Shown here: in pieces, positions 8,563-17,199 of the stretch
Numbering within the stretch: the first letter of the stretch is position 1
Layout: each line of letters opens with the position of its first letter
NCBI GenBank assembly: GCA_009773765.1
Contig: WTWZ01000002.1
Location: forward strand, 1 to 64,000
DNA length: 64,000 nucleotides
Source of the DNA: Prolixibacteraceae bacterium
GTDB lineage: Bacteria > Bacteroidota > Bacteroidia > Bacteroidales > Prolixibacteraceae
Direction of reading: 5' to 3'
Made by a program: the position numbers and the translations under genes
Notes under the pieces: generated by a model
The model's database searches: none
Seen by the model: the letters and a program-made list of their open reading frames with translations, nothing else
What the model was told of the DNA's origin: nothing

Positions 8563-9582
8563 ATGATTTTTGTAACAGGCGGGACAGGATTGGTAGGGGC
8601 GCATTTGCTGTTTGAACTCACTTCGGCCGGCAAACGGGTGAAAGCGCTGAAACGCGAAACCAGCAATTTACAACAGGTGCTAAAAACATTTTCGTATTAT
8701 TCCGAAACGCCACAGGAACTTTTTAACCTGATTGCATGGGTTGATGGCGATATTCTCGACTATTTTTCGCTTGAAAAATTACTTGAAGGGGTAACTGAAA
8801 TTTATCACTGTGCCGCAATCGTGTCATTTAACACAAACGAGCGGCAGAAAATGATTACAAACAACGTTGAGGGTACTTCGAACCTGGTAAACGCCGCCAT
8901 CGAAAACGGGGTGAAAAAGATTTGCCATGTAAGTTCAATCGCTGCACTTGGCCGACTCGGCGACCACCAATTAGTTACGGAACAAACCAACTGGGTTCCC
9001 ACAAAAAAAATATCAGGGTACTCAGAGAGCAAATTCTTTTCTGAAGTTGAAATATGGCGCGGAATTGAAGAAGGGTTGGATGCTGTGATTGTTAATCCGT
9101 CTATAATATTTGGCCCGGCCAATTGGGACACAGGCAGCGCAAAAATGTTTAAAACTATTTGGGATGGAATGAAGTTTTATACCAAAGGAGTCACCGGTTA
9201 TGTCGATGCAAAGGACGTGGCACGGGCAATGATTTTACTGATGGATGAAACAAACTTTGAAACCGCCAAAAACCAGCGCTATTTGTTAAATGCCGAAAAT
9301 GTAAGTTTTCAAAATGTTTTCTGTCAAGTTGCCGATGCTTTGGAAAAACCCCGACCCAAATATTTCGCATCCAATTTTATGTTGAAACTGCTTTGGAGAG
9401 TGGCCAAATTTGCCGGATGGATAACCGGAAAACCATCAGCATTAACCCGCGATGTGGTGGCAAACTCAAATACAGTTAATAATTTTGATGGAAGCAAAAT
9501 AGTTAAACAGTTTAATTTCAACTACCTGCCAATTTCCGAATCAATTAAACAAACAGCCGCATTTTTAAAAGTGGAAATGTAA
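8563..9582 (+). CDS. Extended SDR / NAD-dependent epimerase family protein
   Basis: The 339-residue protein starts MIFVTGGTGLVGAHL, a GxxGxxG Rossmann motif. It continues with YHCAAIVSF, HVSSIAALG and the catalytic YSESKFFSE (YxxxK), then VNPSIIFGP, all in the order of extended short-chain dehydrogenases. It most resembles dihydroflavonol-reductase-like members; the substrate cannot be read from sequence. It lies 13 bases after the PNPOx-like gene and is probably co-transcribed with dnaG. A UUCG-loop hairpin sits between its end and the convergent stress-protein gene. Confidence 0.85.
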   Translation: MIFVTGGTGLVGAHLLFELTSAGKRVKALKRETSNLQQVLKTFSYYSETPQELFNLIAWVDGDILDYFSLEKLLEGVTEIYHCAAIVSFNTNERQKMITNNVEGTSNLVNAAIENGVKKICHVSSIAALGRLGDHQLVTEQTNWVPTKKISGYSESKFFSEVEIWRGIEEGLDAVIVNPSIIFGPANWDTGSAKMFKTIWDGMKFYTKGVTGYVDAKDVARAMILLMDETNFETAKNQRYLLNAENVSFQNVFCQVADALEKPRPKYFASNFMLKLLWRVAKFAGWITGKPSALTRDVVANSNTVNNFDGSKIVKQFNFNYLPISESIKQTAAFLKVEM

Positions 9583-9612
9583 AATTCCAGATAAATTGTT
9601 TTGGTTCTTATC

Positions 9613-9628
9613 TCTCCCTTCGGGGAGA
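9613..9628. terminator. UUCG-loop hairpin between convergent genes
   Basis: TCTCCC-TTCG-GGGAGA forms a six-pair stem with a very stable UUCG tetraloop. It lies 30 bases after the SDR stop and 19 bases past the stop of the convergent stress-protein gene. No clear T-run follows on either strand, so termination is plausible but not shown. The same motif also occurs in dispersed intergenic repeats of many Bacteroidota. Confidence 0.4.
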
Positions 9629-9646
9629 CAAAGAGGGGCTTCTTCT

Positions 9647-10756
9647 TTACCCCTGAAAAACCAACAATGGAGTTTGTGTATGAAAAATCATCCGTTTTGC
9701 CAGGCTCGGGTTAAACAGTCGCGTTATCATATTCCGCTTGTGTGTGGTTAACGAAATTATATCCACTTGTTCTTCCTTCATGTATTTTTCGAGAGATTCA
9801 AGCGGATCCCTTCCAACAATTAAATGGCACCCGAATTCAAAACCTTTGTATTTTTCATGCAAAACATCTTTCATACCTTCCAAGCGTGCCATATCCCAGC
9901 CATCTCCGTGTGGCTGGCCAACATGTACACATTTAAGTTTAATATTGAAAGGTTTCAGCAACTGCATTAATTTGTCAAGCGATGCAAAATCCTTTTCATC
10001 GAAATTGGTGGCGTACAATACCTGAGAAAAATTGTTAAGGGTATTTTCTGATGTTTCTTCAGGAACTATTAAAACCGGCACGGTTGCATTGTACATAATA
10101 TCGGCGGCAATGCTTCCCAGGGTTCCGTAAGGCACATTGCTTCCCCCGCTGCCCATGATAATTAACTGGGAGTTGTATTTTTGGGCGAATGCCAGAATAT
10201 CATCATCAGGATAACCCGATTTGATAATGTATTCCGGGGAAACCGATTTCCATTTTTCGTTTCCTGCTTCTTTTGACATTTTTTTTACAAACTTCTGAAA
10301 CTCTTTGTTTGCATTTTCTTCAGAATATTCCATTTTAGTAAGTAACGAAGAATCATAAGCATAAATGTCGCTAAACGGAATTGAATGAATTACCGGATTA
10401 ATGTAGCAGTGCATCAGAATCAGTTTCGAATGCAGTTGGCCGGCAATGTTTATTGCCATTTTGCATGCTTTTTCGCTGTGTACCGAGAAATCGATTGGTA
10501 CTAAAATGTGTTTTTCTTTTTTTTCAGCCTGTGTTTCTTCTATAAAAGGCTTAACTCCCAGTATCTCTTCCAGTATCGGGATGGCTTTTTGAATATCTTT
10601 TTCCATAATTTTAACCCGAACGGTTGATGATGCAGCACCCTCAGTTAAATTGATGTTTTCAATATCGCACGAGATATTTTCTGCCTCCAACTGCATTTTA
10701 AAAACATACGCAGTTGAAAATGGCAAAGTAACAATGGTAATTAATTTTTCTTCCAT
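9647..10756 (-). CDS. Tandem universal stress protein with N-terminal DUF2007-like domain
   Basis: From the ATG at 10756 the protein has 369 residues. Residues 1-70 (TIVTLPFSTAYVFKMQLEAE) resemble the small DUF2007 signal-transduction domain. Two UspA domains follow. The first starts HILVPIDFSVHSEKA and ends with the nucleotide loop MGSGGSNVPYGTLGSIA; the second starts QVLYATNFDE. The second domain lacks the full GxxGxS loop (SLTTHKRNMI), so probably only the first binds ATP. Such tandem proteins are usually induced by stress and growth arrest. The gene stands alone, convergent with the SDR gene. Confidence 0.85.
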   Translation of the reverse strand: MEEKLITIVTLPFSTAYVFKMQLEAENISCDIENINLTEGAASSTVRVKIMEKDIQKAIPILEEILGVKPFIEETQAEKKEKHILVPIDFSVHSEKACKMAINIAGQLHSKLILMHCYINPVIHSIPFSDIYAYDSSLLTKMEYSEENANKEFQKFVKKMSKEAGNEKWKSVSPEYIIKSGYPDDDILAFAQKYNSQLIIMGSGGSNVPYGTLGSIAADIMYNATVPVLIVPEETSENTLNNFSQVLYATNFDEKDFASLDKLMQLLKPFNIKLKCVHVGQPHGDGWDMARLEGMKDVLHEKYKGFEFGCHLIVGRDPLESLEKYMKEEQVDIISLTTHKRNMITRLFNPSLAKRMIFHTQTPLLVFQG

Positions 10757-10882
10757 GGCTTTTAAATTTAAATTTAACAACCTTTCTTTCCCATTTATTC
10801 GGGTGAGACTTAAAATAAGTTACAAACATTTATGAATAATCGAATAGAGTAATATAGGATAAAATTAACGATTCTAAATTTA

Positions 10883-11190
10883 TCACCCTCTCAGAACCGT
10901 GCGTAAGGGCCTCGTTCGCTGCCCGTGCCAAACCTTATTCAGCACAAAATTATAATACTGGTGCAACGTATTGGTTTTAACGTAAACCCTGATTTTGGGC
11001 TTCGGCCCTTTTTGCAACCTTATCACGGCCGACTGCCAAAATCGGTTTGCTCCCTTTATGTTCACTGTACCTGCTAAACCTTCCTTCAAACCATGCCATT
11101 CACAGCAACGCAGTTGGCTTCGTATTGCCTTCCCTCCGGCAGTGCGGCGCAGACCTCTTTCAAACTGCCTGATTGGGCTGCATTCAGGGC
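10883..11190 (-). other. Orphan G+C-rich element, possibly a group II intron or mobile-element scrap
   Basis: The minus strand from about 11190 to 10883 is one open frame that has no start of its own kind and reads like translated structural DNA (QRTRPLRTVLRG at the end). The sequence ACGCACGGTTCTGAGAGGG at 10887-10905 (minus strand) resembles the conserved ACGGTTCTGAGGGG stretch found in bacterial group II introns. The block is richer in G+C than its flanks. I cannot identify a reverse transcriptase or intron ends. The opposite strand also has an 80-residue open frame at 10995-11237. I do not call a protein here. Confidence 0.35.
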
Positions 11191-11198
11191 AAACAAAA

Positions 11199-11224
11199 AA
11201 CCACCTGCCTTACAACAGATGGTT
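11199..11224 (-). terminator. Intrinsic terminator of rpsP
   Basis: On the minus strand AACCATCTG and CAGGTGGTT pair (nine pairs, one G-U) around an eight-base loop and are followed by six T. It starts 27 bases after the rpsP stop codon. Confidence 0.8.
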
Positions 11225-11250
11225 TCCTATTTTGTGATGATTTCTTTAAA

Positions 11251-11823
11251 TTAAGATTCAGCACTTTCGGCTTTCGGAGCTTCTTCAGCTGCGGCAGCAA
11301 CTTCAGGTTGAACTGCTCTTTCTGCTCTTTCTGCATCTCTTTTTGCTTTTGCTTCAGCAGCTAATTCAGCATTTTTTGCAGCAATTGCGGCAGCTTTTTG
11401 TTCCTTCACCTTAGCCTCTGCAGCCATTTGTTTATTAACTTCCGCATCAGCATCACCAGCCAAACGATCGATTTTTGCCTGGATTTTTGCATCTTTTTCG
11501 GTCATCCAATTGTCCAATCGCCTTTCGGCTTCAGCCATATCGAACGCGCCTTTTTTAACTCCACCCATGAGGTGTTTTTTGTAGAGTACACCTTTGTACG
11601 ACAAAATTGCCTTCACGGTGTCGGTAGGTTGTGCGCCATTTGTAAGCCAGTTGTAAGCTTTATCAAAATCGAGATTGATAGTAGCAGGATTTGAATTCGG
11701 ATTGTAAGTTCCAACCGTTTCAATGTACCTGCCATCCCGTGGCGACCTGCTATCGGCTACCACAATGTGGTAGTAAGCATAACGTTTGCGGCCATGCCGC
11801 GCTAGTCTCATTTTTACTGGCAT
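11251..11823 (-). CDS. rpsP: 30S ribosomal protein S16 with long Ala-rich tail
   Basis: The first 80 residues are canonical S16: MPVKMRLARHGRKRYAYYHI, VVADSRSPRDGRYIE, and AYNWLTNGAQPTDTVKAIL. The remaining residues, to 190, form a charged helical tail rich in Ala, Lys and Glu. Bacteroidota S16 proteins usually carry such an extension, and this one is long. S16 is an assembly protein of the small subunit body. The gene has its own -7 promoter element and its own terminator. rimM and trmD, which often follow it elsewhere, are not here. Confidence 0.95.
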   Translation of the reverse strand: MPVKMRLARHGRKRYAYYHIVVADSRSPRDGRYIETVGTYNPNSNPATINLDFDKAYNWLTNGAQPTDTVKAILSYKGVLYKKHLMGGVKKGAFDMAEAERRLDNWMTEKDAKIQAKIDRLAGDADAEVNKQMAAEAKVKEQKAAAIAAKNAELAAEAKAKRDAERAERAVQPEVAAAAEEAPKAESAES

Positions 11824-11856
11824 AATTCCTCTTTAATTTTTTTGAAAAATGTGGCG

Positions 11857-11864
11857 CAAAGATA
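11857..11864 (-). promoter_or_regulatory. -7 element TAtcTTTG of rpsP
   Basis: The minus-strand octamer TATCTTTG matches TAnnTTTG and lies 33 bases before the rpsP ATG. The leader contains AGAGGA close to the start codon. Confidence 0.6.
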
Positions 11865-11883
11865 GAATAAATATCTATTCCTC

Positions 11884-12936
11884 CTACCTTTTCACATACT
11901 GTTCTTCGTAGTATTTTTTATAATCGCCAGAAGTCACATTTTCAAGCCATTCGGTATTCTCCAAATACCAGTCGATGGTTTTTTCGATTCCTTCTTCGAA
12001 CTGAAGAGAGGGTTCCCAACCTAATTCACGCTTAATTTTGGAGGCATCGATTGCATAACGTAAATCATGCCCGGCACGGTCTTTCACGTAAGTAATCAGT
12101 TTTTCTGATTCTCCGTCCGGACGGCCTAATTTTTTATCCATTTCCCGGCACATTAGTTTTATCAGGTCGATATTGGCCCACTCGTTAAACCCGCCAATAT
12201 TATAGGTTTCGCCAATTTTGCCCCGATGAAAAATCACATCAATTGCACGGGCATGGTCAACCACCCACAGCCAGTCGCGCACGTTTTCGCCCTTGCCGTA
12301 AACCGGGAGCGGTTTGTTGTTTTTAATATTATGAATAAACAGGGGAATTAATTTTTCCGGAAATTGGAACGAACCGTAATTATTTGAGCAGTTGGAAATT
12401 ACGGCAGGCAAACCGAATGTGTCGAGGTAAGCGCGCACAAAATGGTCGGAACTGGCTTTTGATGCCGAATATGGACTGTGCGGATCGTAACTGGTTTCTT
12501 CGGTAAACATTCCTTCTTCGCCCAGCGAACCATAAACTTCGTCGGTTGAAATGTGGTAAAATCTCTTATCAGAAAAATTGTCCTTCCAAATATTTTTTGC
12601 ACCATTCAGCAGATTAACTGTGCCAATAACATTTGTAAAAACAAATTCTGTCGGGTTCGAAATTGATCGGTCAACATGCGATTCGGCAGCCAGGTGAATA
12701 ACCCCGTCAAACTGTTTTTCTTCAAATAATTTATGAATGAAATCACCATCAACAATATCGCCTTTTACAAACTCGTAGTTGGGTTTGTTTTCAATATCTT
12801 TTAAATTATTGAGGTTGCCGGCGTAAGTCAGTTTGTCGAGGTTAACAATTTTATAATCAGGATATTTATTTACAAAAAGCCGCACTACATGCGAACCAAT
12901 AAATCCGGCGCCGCCGGTGATGAGAATAGTTTTCAT
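11884..12936 (-). CDS. rfbB: dTDP-glucose 4,6-dehydratase
   Basis: The 350-residue extended SDR begins KTILITGGAGFIGSHVV and carries HLAAESHVDRSI, the catalytic HISTDEVYGSLG (Thr-Asp-Glu) and YSASKA, plus NCSNNYGSFQFPEKLIPL. These are diagnostic of RfbB/RmlB. It converts dTDP-glucose to the 4-keto-6-deoxy intermediate of dTDP-rhamnose and related sugars. rmlA, C and D are not in the window. ATG choices are 12945 and 12936; I take the inner one, where the family starts. A three-gene cassette lies between it and galE. Confidence 0.95.
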   Translation of the reverse strand: MKTILITGGAGFIGSHVVRLFVNKYPDYKIVNLDKLTYAGNLNNLKDIENKPNYEFVKGDIVDGDFIHKLFEEKQFDGVIHLAAESHVDRSISNPTEFVFTNVIGTVNLLNGAKNIWKDNFSDKRFYHISTDEVYGSLGEEGMFTEETSYDPHSPYSASKASSDHFVRAYLDTFGLPAVISNCSNNYGSFQFPEKLIPLFIHNIKNNKPLPVYGKGENVRDWLWVVDHARAIDVIFHRGKIGETYNIGGFNEWANIDLIKLMCREMDKKLGRPDGESEKLITYVKDRAGHDLRYAIDASKIKRELGWEPSLQFEEGIEKTIDWYLENTEWLENVTSGDYKKYYEEQYVKR

Positions 12937-12978
12937 AACTGACATTTTTACATAATGGGATATCCCTAACTAAATTAA

Positions 12979-13590
12979 TTAAATACTTTTTCTATCTACT
13001 TTGTCCGTAATTCGAGTAAAATGTATTGACAGTTTTAACAGGAATAAGTATGCCCCATAATTGCTTAGCGTGAATATTCGATTATTTTTCAAATTACTTC
13101 TTATTATATATTTGTTGGAGATATTTAATACCCTATCAAGGAAAACTAAAGATTCTTCTAACTTTCCTTCCAACTTTGGCAAATAAAATATTTGTGTTAT
13201 TTCTTGCTTCTTGATGGATTTTAAATGAGAATCAATTTGTTCACTTGACTTATTCCCTTTAGTTAATAACGCATTAGTGTATTTGTCTAAATTAAGTATT
13301 GGGGCATAGACTATTTGAGAAGGAAACATCCTTAGATTTTCAATATCAATATCGCAAGTATTTGATAATATAATACTTGGCACAGGTTTTATTAAGGGTT
13401 CAGGCAAATTTATAACAAGCATATCTCTAATTCCATCGCCTTGATAAATTAGGCATGTATTCTCGAGATAATTTGTATAGATTCTTGAATCAATATTGTC
13501 AGGAAATGATTTTATACCTTCAAATAATTCTTTATCTGATTCGGCTGATAAGAATTTAGGCAAATAGATTTTGAGTGATTCTTCATTCAT
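12979..13590 (-). CDS. Uncharacterised protein, third gene of the TIGR04255 cassette
   Basis: I do not recognise this 203-residue soluble protein. It contains PVPSIILSNTCDIDIENL, reminiscent of the S-x-T/S-CD segment of some cassette-encoded proteins of unknown function, and a conserved-looking PSQIVYAPILNLDKY. It has no signal peptide or membrane span; the final residues are hydrophobic and basic. The ATG at 13590 overlaps the upstream TGA in an ATGA arrangement, so translation is coupled to the 100-residue protein. The region is visibly A+T-rich against rfbB and galE, which suggests transfer as a unit. Confidence 0.7.
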   Translation of the reverse strand: MNEESLKIYLPKFLSAESDKELFEGIKSFPDNIDSRIYTNYLENTCLIYQGDGIRDMLVINLPEPLIKPVPSIILSNTCDIDIENLRMFPSQIVYAPILNLDKYTNALLTKGNKSSEQIDSHLKSIKKQEITQIFYLPKLEGKLEESLVFLDRVLNISNKYIIRSNLKNNRIFTLSNYGAYLFLLKLSIHFTRITDKVDRKSI

Positions 13591-13889
13591 ATCAAATCCC
13601 AAAAATTTTCATTAACTAAATCAACGATTTCAACTTCAATTTCTGTAGAGTTTTCAATCAGAGTCTTTGTAAAAACAAGTAAGGTTTTAAATTTTTCAAT
13701 GTTATAATTGGAGGCTACATAATTTAATGGATTTTGTAAAATACTGGCACTCCAATCAGCTATATCTTGACAATATATATATGACGCATTGTTTTGTAAG
13801 ATGTAATCTGATTCATATTGTAACGGCAAGACACTTGAGCTAATTGATGCTAAAACTAAAAGATTTGAAATTGAGGTATTCGTTTTCAT
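13587..13889 (-). CDS. Small uncharacterised protein, second gene of the TIGR04255 cassette
   Basis: This 100-residue protein starts at an ATG that shares one base with the stop of the TIGR04255 gene (TAATG) and ends in an ATGA overlap with the next gene. The N-terminal 22 residues (ISNLLVLASISSSVLPLQYE) are hydrophobic without a clear cleavage site. The rest is acidic with aromatic residues (YIYCQDIADWSASIL, NENFWDL). I know no family for it. Position and size would suit a small partner or antitoxin, but this is inference only. Confidence 0.65.
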   Translation of the reverse strand: MKTNTSISNLLVLASISSSVLPLQYESDYILQNNASYIYCQDIADWSASILQNPLNYVASNYNIEKFKTLLVFTKTLIENSTEIEVEIVDLVNENFWDLI

Positions 13890-14593
13890 TAGTATTCAGG
13901 ATTTAAGGAATTTAAGAAATCTTTTTGTAATAAACTAAAGAATATTTCTTTTTCAAATTGATGACCGGTGTTTAGAATATTGTTTTTTTCAATAAAAAAC
14001 TTATCAAGATTTGCGGTAGAAAAAGTATCAATATCAATAAATGACCCATTTCTACCCTCATGATTAATATTGTTTGCAACTTGTAACGTGTTAACAAATT
14101 CGGATTTTATAATTTCCGTTCTAAAAACAGTGCTTTTATAATCAATGGCCGAATTATTAATTGAAATATTAAGATTTATCTTATTGAAAATATCGTTTTC
14201 AAAGAAATTAATATACCTTATACCAACTCTTAAAATATTTTTTACAACTGAAGATTTTTCAATTTTATCCAATACATCAATAATTTTATTATTAAAGCTG
14301 GTCCAACCTGAATAATTAGGATAAGAAGATATTGAAATTACGTCTGAGCCAATTTGAACTACATATTCTTTATCTGAAATTTTATAATGAGGTTTGAATT
14401 TAAGATTTGGATCAATGTTACGCAAAGGTTCAGGTATCTGAAGTATTGGAAGATTTTCCACATCTTGAAAGCTATTTTGTAAGGCACTGTAAATTAATCC
14501 GAATACTGCATTAGGATGAGTATTAGGAATAAATCTTATTTCAACTAATGCGTCAATTATTGGACAAGGATTAATTTTCTTTGGTAAAATCAT
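13889..14593 (-). CDS. TIGR04255 family protein, first gene of the cassette
   Basis: The 234-residue product shows TIGR04255 hallmarks: an N-terminal NPCPIIDALVEIRF, a mid WTSFNNKIIDVLDKI, and RVGIRYINFFE. The family is described only as sporadically distributed and uncharacterised. No catalytic motif is evident. It heads a three-gene unit with 1-base and 4-base overlaps, inserted between galE upstream and rfbB downstream on the same strand. Sporadic spread and biased composition fit an accessory, perhaps defence-related, module. Confidence 0.75.
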   Translation of the reverse strand: MILPKKINPCPIIDALVEIRFIPNTHPNAVFGLIYSALQNSFQDVENLPILQIPEPLRNIDPNLKFKPHYKISDKEYVVQIGSDVISISSYPNYSGWTSFNNKIIDVLDKIEKSSVVKNILRVGIRYINFFENDIFNKINLNISINNSAIDYKSTVFRTEIIKSEFVNTLQVANNINHEGRNGSFIDIDTFSTANLDKFFIEKNNILNTGHQFEKEIFFSLLQKDFLNSLNPEY

Positions 14594-14677
14594 CTTTCTT
14601 TTTTTAACAAATATATAGAAATGTATAATTCTAATACTCTTAAAAGTTCTTAAAAGGCCTAATTGAAAAATGTTTAA

Positions 14678-15703
14678 CTAAATTCCCCTAGCCCGCTTTT
14701 CCCAGTTCCAGGCTGAAAGCAAAGTTTCTACCAAATTTTTTTCTGCTTTCCAACCCAATTCTTCATTGGCGTAAGTTGTATCGGCCCATATTTTTTCAAT
14801 ATCGCCTGCACGCCGTTCAACTATTTTATAATTGAGTTTTACTCCGGTTGCCTTTTCAAAGCCGTTTACCACTTCCAGAACCGACAAACCTGTTCCGGTC
14901 CCCAAATTAAACACTTCGTAATTCGATTTGTTTTTATTTTTAAGTAAACGTTCGATGGCAATTACATGCGCCTTTGCCAAATCGGCCACATTGATGTAAT
15001 CGCGAACAGCCGAACCGTCAGGGGTATTGTAATCGTTCCCAAAAACTTTTAGCCCTTCACGCAATCCGGCCGCCGTTTGAGTAATAAAAGGAACAAGGTT
15101 TTGTGGTACTCCTAAGGGGAGCTCGCCAATCAGGGCCGTTGGATGAGCGCCAATCGGATTAAAATAGCGAAGTGCAATTCCTTTTAGCATTGGGTTTACA
15201 GTTATCGTATCCCTTAAAATATCTTCACTTATACGTTTTGTATTTCCGTATGGAGATTCTGCATCTTTTCGCGGTGTTTGTTCGGTAACCGGCAGTTTTT
15301 CCGGCTGCCCGTAAACCGTGCACGACGATGAAAATACCATGTTTGGCACATTGTATTTAATCTGGCATTCAAGCAAATTCATTAGCGAAACCAGGTTGTT
15401 CCGGTAATAATCCAATGGCTTTTCAACCGATTCGCCAACAGCCTTATAAGCAGCAAAATGAATAATCGCGGCAATATCATTATTCCGCCTGAAAAAATCA
15501 TCGGTTTTAACGCGTTCCGAAATATCAAATTGTTCAAAGGCTGGCCTTGTCCCGGTTATTTTTTCAATGCTGTCCAAAACTTCGATACCTGAATTCGATA
15601 AATCGTCAACGATAATTACTTCATAACCTGAATTCTGTAATTCAACCGTGGTGTGGGATCCAATGTAACCAGTGCCGCCGGTGACCAAAATTTTTTTGCT
15701 CAT
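14678..15703 (-). CDS. galE: UDP-glucose 4-epimerase
   Basis: The 341-residue protein starts KKILVTGGTGYIGSHTTVEL and has AAYKAVGESVEKPLDYY, SSSCTVYGQPEKLPVTE, YGNTKRISEDIL (YxxxK) and RYFNPIGAHPTALIGE. These match GalE closely. It interconverts UDP-glucose and UDP-galactose for polysaccharide synthesis. It lies on the same strand as the cassette and rfbB. No terminator is evident between galE and the cassette, although 84 bases separate them. Confidence 0.95.
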   Translation of the reverse strand: MSKKILVTGGTGYIGSHTTVELQNSGYEVIIVDDLSNSGIEVLDSIEKITGTRPAFEQFDISERVKTDDFFRRNNDIAAIIHFAAYKAVGESVEKPLDYYRNNLVSLMNLLECQIKYNVPNMVFSSSCTVYGQPEKLPVTEQTPRKDAESPYGNTKRISEDILRDTITVNPMLKGIALRYFNPIGAHPTALIGELPLGVPQNLVPFITQTAAGLREGLKVFGNDYNTPDGSAVRDYINVADLAKAHVIAIERLLKNKNKSNYEVFNLGTGTGLSVLEVVNGFEKATGVKLNYKIVERRAGDIEKIWADTTYANEELGWKAEKNLVETLLSAWNWEKRARGI

Positions 15704-15856
15704 TTATAAATATTTAGAGGCGTAAAATTAAATAATTAGAGTACAACTCAGGTTATTCAGGCCGTAATTAATTTGGAAACTTAAAAACATAAAAATAAAT
15801 TTTGAACTTTGAGAAAAGATGTTTTCCTATTTTTACATTTTTAAAATCCAAAAACT

Positions 15857-16831
15857 GTGAAACTGGCAAAATACACCTATGATCTTTTATTGGAAAACGA
15901 AACGGTTATCATTCCCGGATTTGGGGCATTTGTATCAACATACAAACCTGCCGAAATCGGAGATAATGAAATTAAACCCCCGCTAAAAGAAATTTCATTT
16001 ACCCGTCAAATCAGGAATAACGATGGAATGTTGGTTGCTTCAATTGCCCGAAAAGCAAAAATTTCGCAAACCAACGCCTTAAAAAGAATTGAAAAAGAAT
16101 GTGAAAATATTCTATACCAGTTGGATAAGGGCGAAAAAGTTGTTGTGGAAGACTTGGGTGTTCTGTTTTACAATGAAAAAAACGAAATCAGGTTTACACC
16201 TTTTCAGGAGGACAATTTATTGTTGGATTCATTCGGGTTTCAGCCTGTTTCAATGGATGATATTATTGAAGAACCAGTTGTTGAGCAAAAAACAAAACCG
16301 ATTAAATTACCTGAATATAAGGGTGAACCGTTAATTGTTTATCATGAGGGAAGAAAAAAAGTCGGTTGGTACTGGTACTTTTTAATTTTGATTCCAATAT
16401 TTATTGGCGGGTATTCCATATTCACCAAATTTTCAAAATCAATAAACAAAGAAATACACAGTGTACCAATTCCACAAACTGAAAAACAGGAAATCATTGT
16501 TCAAACCATAACTCCTTCAGATTCTGTAGTAAACGGTTCTATTGCCAGGAATGAAGCCATTGAAACAGTGAAAACTGAAACCGCAGAAAACACGGTTTCA
16601 ACGGACACCAAATTTTACCTTGTCGGGGGTGGGTTTAAAAGCGAAGAAAATGCTGAAAAATTTATCGTCCGGCTGAAAGAAAGGGGAATTGATGGGATAA
16701 TGATTGGGCAAAAGGGAAGTTTGTTCCTGGTGGTAATTGGGTCATTTAATACCGAAAGCAAAGCCTATAATTCGTTAAATGAACATGTTAAAAAGTACCC
16801 CGACTGGAATCTCTGGGTTTTAGAAAAATAA
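15857..16831 (+). CDS. HU-CCDC81 and SPOR domain membrane protein
   Basis: The 324-residue protein starts at a GTG (MKLAKYTYDLLLENETVIIP). Residues 1-130 match the bacterial HU-CCDC81 fold (PGFGAFVSTYKPAEI, FTRQIRNNDGML). One membrane span lies near 172-190 (WYWYFLILIPIFIGGYSIF). A SPOR domain follows from about 252 (FYLVGGGFKSEENAEKFIVR to the end). SPOR domains bind denuded glycan strands at the septum, so the protein may link a DNA-binding-like cytoplasmic domain with cell-wall sites during division. This architecture is common in Bacteroidota. Confidence 0.85.
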   Translation: MKLAKYTYDLLLENETVIIPGFGAFVSTYKPAEIGDNEIKPPLKEISFTRQIRNNDGMLVASIARKAKISQTNALKRIEKECENILYQLDKGEKVVVEDLGVLFYNEKNEIRFTPFQEDNLLLDSFGFQPVSMDDIIEEPVVEQKTKPIKLPEYKGEPLIVYHEGRKKVGWYWYFLILIPIFIGGYSIFTKFSKSINKEIHSVPIPQTEKQEIIVQTITPSDSVVNGSIARNEAIETVKTETAENTVSTDTKFYLVGGGFKSEENAEKFIVRLKERGIDGIMIGQKGSLFLVVIGSFNTESKAYNSLNEHVKKYPDWNLWVLEK

Positions 16832-16860
16832 AAACCATTAACCATAAAATTACTGACTAA

Positions 16861-17199
16861 ACCACAATTATTGCCCTTTTAATAGCAACCATTATATTTT
16901 CGTGTAAACATGATAACCAGCGGGTTTTAACTGGCGGGCCAGAGATGGTTTCGTTCCGGGCTTTGCCTTTCGAAATCAAAGATATTCAACTGCTTGACGG
17001 GCAATTTAAACATGCCACAGAACTGAATATTAAATCGCTTTTAAATTATGAACCCGACCGTTTGCTGGCGAAATTCAGAAGTGAAGCCGGACTGAAACCC
17101 AAAGCAGAACATTACAAAGGATAGGAATCAATGACAATTGCAGGTCACAGTTTGGGGCACTATTTAAGTGCCTGCGCTTTAATCTACCAAACCTCCGGC
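16861..17199 (+). pseudogene. 5' fragment of a GH127 (DUF1680) arabinofuranosidase lipoprotein
   Basis: One frame, without a usable start codon, reads a lipoprotein signal (ALLIATIIFSC), then FEIKDIQLLDGQFKHA, EPDRLLAKFRSEAGLKPKA, and GHSLGHYLSACALIYQTSGD. This is the start of beta-L-arabinofuranosidase family GH127. A TAG at 17122-17124 replaces the Trp of the usual GWE motif. After SGD near 17199 the reading runs into the antisense of an SRPBCC fragment, so about four fifths of the gene is missing. It indicates past ability to degrade arabinose-containing polysaccharide. Confidence 0.8.
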
